From the NCBI RefSeq assembly GCF_000002595.2, contig NC_057017.1:2318067-2382066 (forward strand): a stretch of 64,000 nucleotides of DNA, written 5' to 3'. The position numbers were made by a program, and so were the translations under genes. The DNA is from Chlamydomonas reinhardtii. Taxonomy: Eukaryota > Chlorophyta > Chlorophyceae > Chlamydomonadales > Chlamydomonadaceae. The notes under the pieces are model-generated. The model was not told where the DNA came from and made no database searches. It saw only the letters and a list, made by a program, of their open reading frames with translations. Below, piece by piece: positions 11,894 to 24,119 of this stretch; positions within the stretch are counted from its first letter, which is position 1, and every line of letters begins with the position of its first letter.

Positions 11894-14800
11894 CTACGCC
11901 CGGAGATGGCGCTTGCCGCGCGGCCGGGCGTGCTCCCGCTGCTCCGCCTCGCCCTCCGCGTCCTCCTCATCCGAGTCCGCGTCCGAGCCCTCCCCGTACT
12001 CCTCGTCCTCATCCGCCCACTCTGCGCCGCCGCGCCGCGAGGACCCGCCGCCCGCCAGCCGCAGCGCCTGCCCCGCCGCCGCATGCGCCACCGCCGCCGG
12101 CAGCGGCAGCACCGACGGCTGGTAGCCCAGCGCCCGGTAGCCGCGGTGCAGCTCCACAAGCTGGACCCCGGTCAGTGCGCCAGCCGCCAGCCGCGCCGCG
12201 GCGTGCGTCTCGTGCCGCCGCAGCCAGTCCGGACTGAGGCGCAGCCGCGCCGCCGCCACGCCGAGGAGGAGCAGCAGCAGGTCGGTGCCGTTCATGCCAC
12301 CGGCGGCCGCCTCCACGCGCGGCAGCAGCTCCTGCAACAGAGCGCCGCACAGCTGCCGCACAGCGGGGAAGCGGCCGGCGCGGCGCGCGGCGCAGCCCAC
12401 CGCGAACACCGCGTTGGCGCATTGCCGCGGCGTCAGCACCAGCGCCGACTGCTGCTGCTGCCCTGGCTGCTGCCCTGGCTGCTGCCCTGGCTGCCCTGCA
12501 GGCACAGCAGTCGGTGCGACGGCCATGAGCGCCGACATGTCGTCCAGCTCATCCATGGACGACCGGGATGCCGTGGGGCTGCCGGTGCCACTGCCGCCGT
12601 AGCCCGTCACCACGGCGGCGCCGGACACGCGCACGCGCGCCAGCAGCGCCGCCAGCATGGCCGCCAGGCGCTGCGGCGGCAGCGCCGGCGCCACGCGGCT
12701 GCCGGCCAGCAGCACGCTGACCAGCGTGGTGGTCTGCAGCCGGGACAGGTAGGGCTCTATGCGCCCCGCCAGTCCGTCCAGCAGGTCGCCGTCGGCGGCC
12801 CGGTAGCCCAGCGCCGAGCACAGGCGGCTGAGGGCCACCAGGCACAGCACCGCCTCGCTGGGGCCGTAGCGGTGCAGCGCGGCGCGCATGGCCACACAGG
12901 CGTCCAGCATCCAGTCGTCGCGCGGGCGCCAGGACAGCTTGGCCATGGCCCACAGCAGCGTGCCCATCTGGGGAGGGGGCCGTGGAGAGGGAGGGCGGGT
13001 TGTGGATACCAGCCCAAACTAAACCAAACCAGGCTGAACTAGCGGAGCACAGGCAGAAGCGTTAGTTAAAAGCGATAATACGTATGGGAGGGAGCCTAGG
13101 TGGGATTACAATCATGGAGGGGTGGCTGGGTGGAGGGGGCAGTGAGGAGAGCGGTGGAGGGCAAGCAGTGGAGGCAGCGCAGCAGGCAAGGACGCTGGCG
13201 TTGGAGGCGGAGGCGTGTGGCAGAGGCAGTGCACAGGTGCATGGCACAGGCGGTCTGCACATGCAGCCGCCAGGCATGCGCCCCGACAAGAAAGCAGCAT
13301 GCGCTCGCTGGTATGCCGAAGGATTCGCTGGGGATTGGTCCGTCGCCAACATCCCGTGGAGGCCTCTCCTCCCTTCCGGCCCTAACCATGGGTCACGCTC
13401 CGCCCCTACCCCTAGCCCCAACAGCCCCAACCTTGTAAGGAGTAAGGACCCTCGCCTCTCACCTCGGGCGGCGAGAAGGCCCCCAGCCGCGGCTGCACAC
13501 TGTCCAGGAACGCCTCCCGCCAGGAGCGCGGCGGCCGCACCGTCAGCCGCACCAGCGACCACAGCACCACGTTGTACGTCTGCGGCGGCGTCAGCTGCTG
13601 CTGGTGCTGCTGCTGCTGGCTGCCAGCGTCAGACAGCGACAAGCCTGAAGCAGGGGACGCACCGGCATCGGCGGTGGAAGAGGCGGAGGCCGCCAACCCC
13701 ACGCCACGTTGGCGCAGCCGCATCATACGCTGCTGCTGCTGCGCCAGCAGCAGCCGCTCGCGCCGCGCCGCCGCCGCCATCACCTCGGGCGCCGGCGGGT
13801 TGGCGGCGCGCTCCTGGCTGGACAGCCCCAGCCGCTGCACCGGGTCGCGGCCCGCCTGCAGCACGCGCGCGCGCACGTAGCGCAGGTAGGCGGTGACCCA
13901 CTTGCGGTCGGGCCGGTAGCGCAGCCGCGCCAGCGCCCAGCCGGTCATGGCCAGCGACTGCGCGTCCATGGTGTTCATGCGCCGCTGCGCCTGCCACAGA
14001 AAGTGCTGCATCCAGCCCGGCGGCGGCCGCGCGCGCAGCACCGCCAAGCCGTACAGCACGTTGGCGACGGCGCTGCCTTCCGCGAAGGTGCGTGTGGCCG
14101 CCTCGCAGCGGTCCAGGAAGGCGGCCAGCCAGGCGGGGCCGGGGTGATGTCGCAGCGCCGCCAATGCCCACGCCGCCATGGACAGCTCGCGGCCGTTCCA
14201 CTCCGACCAGCCGCCGCCGACCGTGGCCGCGGCTGAAGCCGGCGGCAACGGTGACGACGAAGACGACAAATGCGAGGAGGCAGAGGTCGGCGCGGATGCG
14301 GCTGTCGCAGACAAGGAGCCGGGGCCGGGGCCCGCCGCTGCACCGCTCTGCGCACGGTTGGCACCGGCCTCTCCGCTAGCTGCGTCCGCGTGCGCGCCTG
14401 TGTCGGCGGCGGCGGCGGATTCCGTAACAGCCGAGGAAGCAGCGGAAGAGGCGGAAGAGGCGGCGCGTGCCCCGGACTCGCCCTGCAGGCCAGCCAGCGA
14501 GGCCGACAGCAGAGCCTCCAGGGCCTCTGCCGGCGGCGCCTGGCCCTCCTGCTGCGGCTGTAGCTGCGGCTCCATGCTGCTACTGCTACTGCCGATGGCC
14601 AGGGTTTTGCTACTGCCGCCGCCCGAATGTAACAGCGCCAGGCCGTACAGCGTCATCGCGATGTCGGCAGCACGCGCTGCCGGCCACGGCCTGCTACTGC
14701 TGCTGTAGCTAGTGCTACTGCTGTTGCTGCGCCTGACCTCTGGAGGTGGGTTGCTGCTACTGCCGGTGACGGCCTGCAGCATGTCCGCGGCCCACCCCGG

Positions 14801-17205
14801 TTCAAGCTGGAAGCGGAAGTCGCGGTGGTACCTGTGCGGCCGCGGAGTGGGCGATGTGTGCGGGGTAAGTACGATGCACATTGCGGCGGTTTCGCGCGAG
14901 CGGGCGGGCGTGCTCGATGAGGAGGAGGAAGCACGCGGCCAAACTACCACTACAGCTCCGTGGCAGCACGAGTGCTGCGTCGTCATGCGACGGATGCCCA
15001 CGCCACGACGGCCCCGGCGCCGCCCTGCGTCCTGCACGACCTGCGGCCTAGCGCACTGCAACCGCAGACACGACTTCATCCGCCACCCTACGCACCCGGC
15101 CCGGAGCTCCACTGCACACAGCCGCCCGCCACTCCTCACGCAGCCGACCCGCCAAGCGCCTTCCATCCCATCCCATCCCATCCCATCCCATCCGGCATCA
15201 CCCTAACCCCTACACACACACGCACACACGCCACTCCTGCGCACATCCTCCGCCTCACCTCGCAAACGCCCAGATCAGGCCCGCCGCCTGCCGTGGCCGC
15301 AGCATGGCTCCGGCACCGCCACCTCCTCCTCCGCTGCCACGGCCGCCCCGCACTCGCTCCCGCGCCTCCGCCGCCGCCTCCCGCAGCAGCGGGCCGTTGT
15401 AGGCCCTCAACTTGGACAGCGCACACACCAGCGCCGCCAGGTCACCCCCGTCCACCGCCTGGGCCCATGACGAACACGAGGAGGGAGAACCCGACGAGGA
15501 GGATGCGGCTACCAGTGCAGCGCTGCCGCCAGCACCATTGCTACTGCTGACGGAACCGCTACTGCTACCGCTACTGCTGCTGCTGCCCCCGCATGCTCGC
15601 AGTCGGGCCATGAGTTCATCCAGCAGCCCCGCCACCGCCTGGCGGTCCTGCGGGTCGCGCGGCGGCTCCTCCGCCACCAGGTGGCTGCAGTGCACCACAG
15701 CCTCGCTGGAGAGAGCGGGACGGGAGGGCAAGGGAGGGGAGGGGGAGGAGATGACGAGGGAGCAGTGGGAGAGGTGGTTCAGCGTGCATCGGACAGGGTG
15801 CGGGTGGGGGCAGGGATTGCTCACGTTGGGTTGTGGGCTCAGGGTGTAGTTATGCGAGCAGTTACTAATGTCCCTATTGCGTAAAGCAGCTGCGTCGCAT
15901 GTGATGAACCGGCGCCCTGCAGGGCTCCGGCTGCTGCTTTTACCCCTTGCGCTCGCCTGCTTGGCCTCGCGCCGGACTTCCCACTAGGGACGCAAGACCG
16001 CGCGCTCAATACCCTCCTGGGGCTGGGACTAAGTTTAGGTCGATCTGGAATCGATTAACGCCCCCTTACGATGTACTGCCTCCCCACGCCTCACACATAT
16101 GCCTCTCACCAGATCATCTTGGGGGTGAGCCGCTGCCGGTGCAGCTGCAGCAGCCGCTGCAGGCTGTAGCAGTTGCGGCACTCCAGCAGCTCCGACACCA
16201 GCTCCTGCTCTGCAAGGCCGCCACTGCCGCCACGGTTGCCGTCTCGGCGCCCGTGCCCGCTCGGCCCCCGGCCGCCACCACCGCCACCTGAGCTTCCGTG
16301 TCCACCGCTGCCGCTGACAGGGCTGTCCACTCTGCCTCCCGCGTCTGGGCCCAGAGTCGGGTTGGGGCTGGGGGCCCGGGCTGTAGGGGCGCCGCTGGCT
16401 TGAAGCTTCGGCGGTCTCCCCCGCGGCCGAAGGACGCTGGATCGACCGCTGGTAGACGCCGGCTGCTGGCGCGCCGCGCTGCTCAAGCTCGGCGGCAGCT
16501 CCGCCCCCCAGCCCTGATCGTCGTCTGCTACTGCAGTGCCTGCGTGTCGACGCTGCGCCGCTTGCGGGACAGAAGGAGCTGCAGAATCGCTGGCGGCGTG
16601 GCCTCTCCGAGACGCGGAGCGGCCAGCGACTGGGGGCTGGTCACCGTGGCGGCCCTCCGTCCCTGGCTGCTGCGAGTCCGACCCTGCCCCGCTGGCGCGG
16701 AACTCTGACGCCTGCGACGGCAGCTCGCGCGAGTCCTCGTAGCGAACTGCCGGTATGAGCGACTCAACAGCATGCTCTGCGCGGCTGTCGAGCGCTATTT
16801 GTAGCGCGCCATCGTTGTGGACTAGGGCCGGTTGTCTCCGGCCATTCGGCCCTCGCGGCGTCAGCAAGCCGTGTACATCTACAGCATGACCGCTGCCATT
16901 TGGCTGCTGTACCAGGCGATCGACGTCGACTGACTGGAGCACCTGAACAGGAGAAAGGGTCGCTCAGAAAGATACAGCGTAGCTCGCGCCCGCGCCAGGA
17001 CGCTTACCTGGGTTGGTGCAGACGCATTTGTTGATGCTTGTTTCGCAGCTCCTTGGACGCTGCTATCGTTTAGGGGAGCCCTGCATAGCAAACATGAAGC
17101 CGTCAGCCCAAAACACGTCTCCTTCCAGATCTGTTCCGCATTTCGACATCCTTGCAGCAAAGTAGATCGCACCTCCTTGCGGTCGCGAGCAGCGCTTGAG
17201 AGCAC
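11894..17205 (-). CDS. Octotricopeptide-repeat (OPR) protein, probably an organelle RNA-binding factor
   Basis: Five exons join in frame to about 1306 aa: 17008-17205, 16110-16942, 15259-15705, 13463-14831, 11894-12967. OPR motifs have the pattern F-x-P/A-x-E-...-LWALA-x-L followed by P-x-x-W. They are seen as GAFSPPEMGTLLWAMAKLSW with RPRDDW, GSAVANVLYGLAVLRARPPP with GWM, AQSLAMTGWALARLRYRPDR, LSMAAWALAALRHHPG, TYNVVLWSLVRLTVRPPRSW and MLRPRQAAGLIWAFAR. Between repeats are long Ser/Ala/Gly inserts. OPR proteins in Chlamydomonas bind chloroplast or mitochondrial RNAs and control their stability or translation. The target cannot be predicted here. One repeat is split exactly by the last intron. 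The N-terminus is uncertain: another frame at 17103-17333 starts with a transit-peptide-like MASCSFLDSASLLAQRAVS. Confidence 0.85.
15162..15193. repeat. (CATCC)n microsatellite
   Basis: About six copies of a catcc/tccca pentamer lie inside an intron of the OPR gene. Confidence 0.85.
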
Positions 17206-18507
17206 CCAGTGCCGCGTCGACCAAGGCGCAAGCTTACGGCCCGCTGCGCAAGAAGACTCGCTGAGTCTAGAAATGAGCAGCTTGCCATGCTGCTAGCACT
17301 GAAGGTTTGCTGGCTCGTGCAGGCCAGCTTCAAGCGACTGCAAGCCCCATCTCCAGGCCGTCTCCAGTGCCACGATTGTGCAGTTATCTAGTCTTTCGTA
17401 AGCTATTCCTATCAATGCAAACACTAAAACGTTTGGAATGCGTCTGCGCAGGCGAGAGTTGCTCGGATCTCCGCCGAGTCGTACCTCTCGCAGTAGGTTG
17501 CGAGAACGCGCCTCTAATGTGCTGACATGCATAGATTGAAAAACCTAATGCTTGTATTTGAGCTGCAGGTGGGCAAGTCCGGTCACTCGGGTTAGTGCCT
17601 GGCGTTGGTGAACACGGAGCCCAGGCTGGGCAAGCCACCCCCGACACCTTCATGAGCTGGTCTTCATCAAATGCCCGCGTTTTTGGAAGCCCCTGCAATG
17701 GCACTTTTTGATTTAAGCTCGCACTTTGAAAGTTGCCGTGAGTTTCCAGTCACGGTACCGGTATGCAATCGTGGTGGGGTCGCCAATGTCAACTCGGTAA
17801 CAACCAACGTTGCACGTCGTCAAAGGGTCAAAGCCTCAAAGGTCATGCGCAGTGCCTGGCAGTAACTCACACCGCACACCAGCCTCCTACGTCCTCTCAG
17901 CCACTCCACGGACCCCAAATGTCAACTGGCAACAAGTTGAGTGGTGTAAAGTCGATTGTCCTTCCTTCAACGAGTGGTTCCAACCTCCCTTGAAGTTGCT
18001 CAGTGAGTTCCGTACACCGCCCTGCCATGAGGGGTTTCACCTTTGTAAGGTGCATTTTAAGCTTGCCTTCAAACAGCAACCGATGAAATCCACGGGGTCA
18101 GCACACTGGAGGAGCACACGCCGCTCCACACACGCCCATCGCCCTGCGGCACGGGCGCGGGGCGCCGCATTTCCATCATTCCATGTATGACCGGTGCCTG
18201 GGCCGGGCGTAACTCGTTTCTCCGGATTCAACCCCTTGCTTCCCTTGCCATGTCACATCGTCGCTTAGCCCCGGGCGTCAGCGTCATGGCACACAAGCCT
18301 TCTATAAAGCTAAAACGCCCGTTCTGCCTCCATCTGACATGCACGATACGTGTGGCAGAAACCTTTTCAGGAGGTAAGCTTCAAGGACGTTGTCGGATCC
18401 GAATGGCTTCAGCGTATCGCGTGCAGAATGAGGCCAGCATTCCAGGCCCCCTCTCACATCACTGTACAGCATATCACACCACAGCACCCCGACGCACACA
18501 CACCGCA
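17206..18507. other. Intergenic region between the OPR gene and the coiled-coil gene
   Basis: It holds the OPR gene promoter side and the 3' UTR of the next minus-strand gene. Only short open frames occur and none has recognisable motifs. It is less GC-rich than the flanking exons. Confidence 0.5.
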
Positions 18508-20809
18508 TCACATCACGAGCCCTTTCACAATCTCCTCCGCCTGGTCCCGCTCCACAGCCGGCGGCGGCACCGAGCTGTTCAGCTCCGCCACCGCCGCCGC
18601 CAACTGACTGGCCAACTGCAGTGCCTCCCTCGCGTCCACCTGCCCGTCAACAGGGCCCGTGTGTGTATGGTGTGTGTGTGGGGTGGGGGGGCTTGTCAGG
18701 TGCAAAGCGCAGCCGAAGCCCACGTATGCGCGACACGGTACACGAGCATGACCAACTGAACCAAGTCATGGACCCAGGCACTCACATGCATGCAAGCACG
18801 CACGCACGCACCTCAATTGCCGCCCTGCCACCCAACATGCGGAGGACATGTTCCCCACCCAACACCCTGCATCCTCTCTTTGCATGCCACGACACCCATC
18901 CACCTACCCATCCACCATTAAGTTCGGTTTAGTTTGGACTGGTAATTACAACCCGACCACCCACCTGTCCTGCCCCGTACATGCGCCGGAGGTCGTCGGT
19001 CAGACCCACCAGCACGCCCGCACGCTGCAACCGCCGCAGCCCGTGCCCGAAGTCCGCCAGCCGCCTGCACGGTTGCAAGATGGGGCGGGGCGGGGGGTGC
19101 ATTCATGATTACGGTAGTTAAGGAAGTGGTAGACGGGGGCGCGGGGCGGGGCGGGGCGGGGCGGGGCGGCGAAGTGCCCTGTATCCCAGGGGCGGCAGGG
19201 AGGCGCCACGTGTCGCGCTGCACAGCACAGCAGCTGCCTTCCACCACAGCACCTACAGCACACACACTGCTGAGCCTACTGACACGAGCACGCCTGCATC
19301 ACATATCCAGGCGACGCCACGCAAGAGCATTTACGGTACTCGTACAGGTACGAGTGCATCTGCTCGCTTCACGTGTGCGTCTGCAATTGCATGGGTGGTT
19401 GCATCTGTGGTTGTGCTAACCCCCACAGCCGCGCCGCGCCGCCGCCGCGCCACCCGCCGCCGCCGCGCCACTCACTGCGCCACCACCGCCTGGTGCGCCT
19501 CCAGCAGCCGCCCAAACGCCGCCGCCGCTCCGCCGCCGCCGGCCACCGCCTCCTCCAGTCGTTGCAGGCTGGAGCGCAGGGCAGACGCGTGGGCATAGTC
19601 CTGTGGCGGTGTCGGGTGGGTACTTAACTACAATCCCAAAGAAAGAAGACCCAGGGACGAGCCCACAGAACGCGTAGGAGGTTTGGGAGATCACAAAAGT
19701 TGAAGTTGAAGATCAAGGACTTTGGTGCACCTCTGAAACAACGGACCGAAAATTGCATTGCACGGGGATGACACAGCAACACCACGGGGCCGTGGGAAGG
19801 ACAAAGGGCGCCTTGCTCTGACTCACACCGACCGACCCCCGTCATCCGCAATCTCTGGAACGCGCTGGCTCACCCCGCGCCCCACACATGCCCCACATTC
19901 CCAAACATGCCCCACCCCCCACAAACCGACAAACCCCTCACACACCATGACAGCATGGCCCCCTGCCCCACCTGCAGCTGCAGCGCCACCGCCAGCTGGC
20001 CCCGCAGCAGCTCCGCCTCCGCGGCCGCCGCCGCCGCCAGGCTGTCGGCGGCGGTTAGGTTACGGACCAGGCCAGCGGCGTCAGTCAGTACGGCGCGGTT
20101 GGCGGCCCTGTGTACGAAGCGTATAAATGCGCGGAATGGCAACGGCACAGGCAGTTGGTTGCACAATAATGGCAGTCAGCTATGACACTGCTTGCCGCGT
20201 GCCGTTTGGCATGACGTGTTGGTGCCATGCTGGACAGTCAAACCTCAAAACATCATTGCAGCATGAAGGCTTGGTGGGGACTCCCGCACCTGTGCTCGGC
20301 CAGCGCCGCCGCCGCGGCCGACTCCGCCGCCGCCGCGTCCAGGGCCAGGCGCCTCAGCTCCCGCCGCACGTCCGTCTGCTGCGAGTGACGAGACAGCGCC
20401 TGCGTGAGTGGCGTCGTAGACAAAACGTTTGGCGCGTCCGGCGAATACGGCGAAACGTGGCGAGTGGCTGTCGTGAGGTGGCCAGTGAACCACATGATTA
20501 TCTCACCCGAGTTCACCCCGCACCCGTGGTGACGGATCCGAACCCGCCGCACCTGGCCCAGGGCCCGCCGGGCATTGGTGGTGGTGTCCAGACGCGACTG
20601 GGGCACACGGGGGACGCCAGGGCATAATGTCGTGGCGAGGCGCCAACCGTGGGCGCCAACGGGCGGAAAGCAGTATTTACTCGCAGGCAACTCGCCTTCA
20701 GCCCAGCGCACACACACCCCACCCACCCCCCCACCCCCCACCCCCCACCCACCCCACACACACACTACACACATGCGCACACACACACACAGTTCCACAA
20801 CGCACGTCC

Positions 20810-20892
<83 letters not shown>

Positions 20893-23800
20893 GCACCTCG
20901 GACATTTCCGCCTGCAGCCGGGACAGAGCGCCCGCCGCCGCGGACGACAGCCGGCGCAGCTCCGCCGCCGCTGCCAGCAGCGCCGCCGCCTGCGCCGCCC
21001 GCATGCCGCCTTCCGCCTCCGTGAGGCTGTCCAGCCTGCCAGACATGCGTAGACTACATAGGTACGGACAGTCAAGGCAATAAGATTCATGACAGCAGGT
21101 GCTATCACCGCTGTGTTTCATCCACTCCCGTGCTTGATTTCCAGTCAGTATCTAATGCCATCACCAACTGACGGTGCTACCCGGCGCCTGCGGCCGTGCC
21201 GGTACCATCTATGACATCATCTCAACGCACGGAAGCAACAAAACACCAAAGACACGCACGCACGCAACCTTTCCCGTGTGCTCCCTAAACAGGCACGCGC
21301 CCCTTGCCCAGGTGGTGCTTTCCTAACTTCCACACACAAACACACACACACACACACTCTCTCTCTCTCTCTTTGCGAGATGTTTTCCCTATGCCCTTAA
21401 ACAAACAAACACACACACACACATAAACACACACGCGTACGACACACGCACGCACCTGTCCGCTGACGACCTGGCCGCGGCCTCCAGGCTCTCCGCCTCC
21501 GCCTCCAGTCCGTCCAGCTGTAGCCGCAGCGCCGCCGCAGCGCCGTAGTCACCTGCGGCCGCCGCCGCGTCGCGCCGGGCGTCCAGCAGCCGCTGCTGCT
21601 GCCTGCGGGGCGGGCGGGTAAGGGAGGACAGGGAGGGGAGGGGTTGAATGCCCGAGCCCAACGAAACAGGGAGGCGTGGGAGGTTTGTTGCTGCGGACGC
21701 AGGGGTCGGGCCTTTCCTGGGCACGCAGGGGCATGCGGTGGCGTACGTACGACACCGTACCTGACGTCGTCCAAGTGCTTCCGCAACCGCGCCGCCGCGC
21801 TCTCCGCCGCCGCCCGCAGCCGCGCCGCCGCCGCCAGGTCTACAGCCGTGGCGGCCGACTGTACACGCAGCGCCTGTGAAGTCGTGGTTTGTGGTGGTGT
21901 GGGCGTGAGGGCATGCACTCGCCCTCTTCTGATTAGGAATTATACGCTCCCTCGTGTTGTTTGACGACAGGTGAACGGACTGTCCTGCTGCTGGCAAAGC
22001 CGCCAGCCTCCCGTGCACAAACCACGCCACCTTTGATCATCACTATCACCCGGTCAGTTGCATGCACCACCAGACCACCAGACCACCCGCCATCCCGCCC
22101 CCACCTGCACTACAGGCTCCACCAGACCAGAGATGGACCAGCCGCCCAGAGCTGCTGCCGGTGCCTGCCGTGGTCCGGCAAGACCACCAACCGCGGCAGC
22201 TGCAGGCGGCTGCTGACCCACCACGGGTGGCGGCGGCGGCGGCGGCTGTGGCAGCGGCGGCGGAGGCGGCGGCGGCGGAGGCGGCGGCGGCAGGTGCACT
22301 CCTGTTTTGGAGACCCCTTGTATCCCAGCCCGCTCGTCGATGCTGGGTGTCGACGCGGGCTGCTGCTGCACCAGGTCGACCTGCAGGTGTGGCGCCCCGA
22401 GCAGAGCAGCACCCAGGACGCCCTCCACGGCACCGCCACTTATGACAGCAGCGCCGTGGAAGCCGCCGCCCATGCCAGCGGCCGTGTGCTCTTCTGCAAA
22501 AGGGCACTCCGGGCCGCCGATGGGACATCCCACTTGTTCCGCCGCCACCTGATCCGGCTGCAGCTGCAGCTGGTGCTGGTGCTGCGGTGGCGGCGGCTGG
22601 CCCGTCTGCGGCAACACGCCGCCGCCAAAGGTGTACGGCGCTGCCTCCTCCGCCGAAACCGGTGGCGGCTGAGGCTGCCTGTGAGCCCCAGCAGCGGCGG
22701 CGGCGGCGGCAGCGGCGGCGGCGGCGGCGGCAGCGGCAGCGGCGTCTATGGTGAGGCTAGGCGCCCAGCTGCCGGGCCCGGCTCCGGCTCCCGCTCCGGC
22801 TTCCGCTCCAGCTCCAGCTCCTGCTTCCGCCCCTCCTGGCTGCAGCTCTGGGGCCGCCACCAGGTGCCGCCGGGCTTCCTCCTGCGCGCGGTGTGTTTGC
22901 GCGATGAAAGTACGGCGCATTGTGAGACTGTGCCGTACTGGCACTGTGGGCAGGTTGAGCATGGTGAAGGAAGAGAGGGAAGAGGGGGAAACAGCGGTGT
23001 GTATGTGCGGTGTCACGTACCGGCAGGGCGGTGGTGGGGTGCCCCTGTGTATGTGGCACGCCCGCCAAGAAGAGGTCCGAGGGCGCTGCACGACAGCAGG
23101 GGGCACACACATGGGGTTAGGTCACACACGTGGGTCAGGGGCCACGGGGGCAGGGGGGCCCACCACCTCAAAAGGGCACAGATACTTTGCATTCCCCGGC
23201 TCCTCTGAATTCCGGAGTTTTCAGGGCCGCCTCCGTCCCAAACCATCAACGACGCACTTTCTTTCTCCCGCCCGCTGTGCCTGTCATCACCTTGCCCGAG
23301 CCCACTTGCCCTTCCCCCACGTCTTCCCTGCCCTCCTACTACAGTTCCGAGTCCCCACCCACCACCCACCACCGGCCACCCAGCACCTACGCCCCGGCAC
23401 CCAGTACCTGGCACCCACCACCTACATCAGTGCACCACCCACTCACCCACCACCCACCCAGTGAGGACAGCGCCAGGAGCACCGGTAGCGCCGCCGCCAG
23501 CATGCGGGCCATGCGGGGCCGGCGCCAACCGCGGTCGCGCAGCAGCTGCCAGCCGCCACTCTGCGGCAATACAAAGCGCACAGTTGAATTCGGCACCTAT
23601 GGACGCCACACTCCCCAACACACACCAAAGCTGGACCCACGGGACAAAAGGGCAGCAGCAGCAGCAACTCACCGCGCTGTCGGCATAGGCCGCCAAGGAG
23701 ATTCGCCGATACACATACATTCTTTCAATCAGTTTCAGCTTAAGCCAGAAAGACGACGCGCCGAGCCGCGTCGATTGCCGCCTTTGCGCGGTTCTGCGCC

Positions 23801-23921
23801 GCGCGTTTGCTCGCTCACCAGCCGTAGGCGACAGGGTCTGCTGCCAAAAGCGCAACTTGCCAATTTGCGCTGGGAAAGCGTTGCCCGGGACCGCAGAGCC
23901 TGGGGACTGGGGTGAGTCCAA
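18508..23921 (-). CDS. Ala-rich coiled-coil protein with an N-terminal hydrophobic segment and a UVR-like motif
   Basis: Twelve exons join in frame to about 727 aa: 23673-23921, 23458-23560, 23021-23085, 22105-22881, 21761-21873, 21456-21602, 20891-21035, 20290-20378, 19972-20107, 19473-19600, 18965-19064, 18508-18639. The N-terminus is basic and targeting-peptide-like. A hydrophobic helix (MARMLAAALPVLLALSSLG) follows at about residues 97-115. The middle is low complexity with Ala, Pro and Gln runs. From about residue 400 to the end it is Ala/Leu/Glu-rich coiled coil. One part, GDYGAAAALRLQLDGLEAE, resembles the UVR motif, a helical protein-contact element found in UvrB/UvrC and several plastid proteins. 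I cannot assign a function. A membrane-anchored organelle scaffold is one possibility. Its start lies about 200 bp from the divergent NAA30 start. Confidence 0.7.
20813..20890. repeat. (CA)39 microsatellite abutting a splice donor
   Basis: About 78 bp of uninterrupted ac repeats end exactly at the exon boundary 20890/20891. In the sense of the gene, exon 20891-21035 is followed directly by (GT)n, so the first GT is the 5' splice site. Confidence 0.9.
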
Positions 23922-24119
23922 AGGTCAGTCAGAGCTAACGGAGTTTCTATGAAGAGCTTGCAGTGGGCAGACAGTTCAAATGGGCAGTGGTCGTCCTGTT
24001 AACATCCCTGGAATTCGGGGCAACAAGGCACGAAACACATCGGGACCGATTCATGGACCCCAACCCTTTTTTCAGCAGGTGCACTCACACAGTCCATATA
24101 AGCACACCGGGGAGTTAAA
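23922..24119. promoter_or_regulatory. Probable bidirectional promoter between the coiled-coil gene and NAA30
   Basis: The two predicted start codons diverge across about 198 bp, so both promoters and both 5' UTRs must lie here or overlap the genes. No clear TATA box is visible. This is inferred from gene layout only. Confidence 0.45.

Noticed and set aside
20253-21121. Frames rich in Val-Cys and Thr-His repeats
   Set aside because: They are translations of the (CA)n microsatellite, and real exons of the coiled-coil gene cover the flanks.
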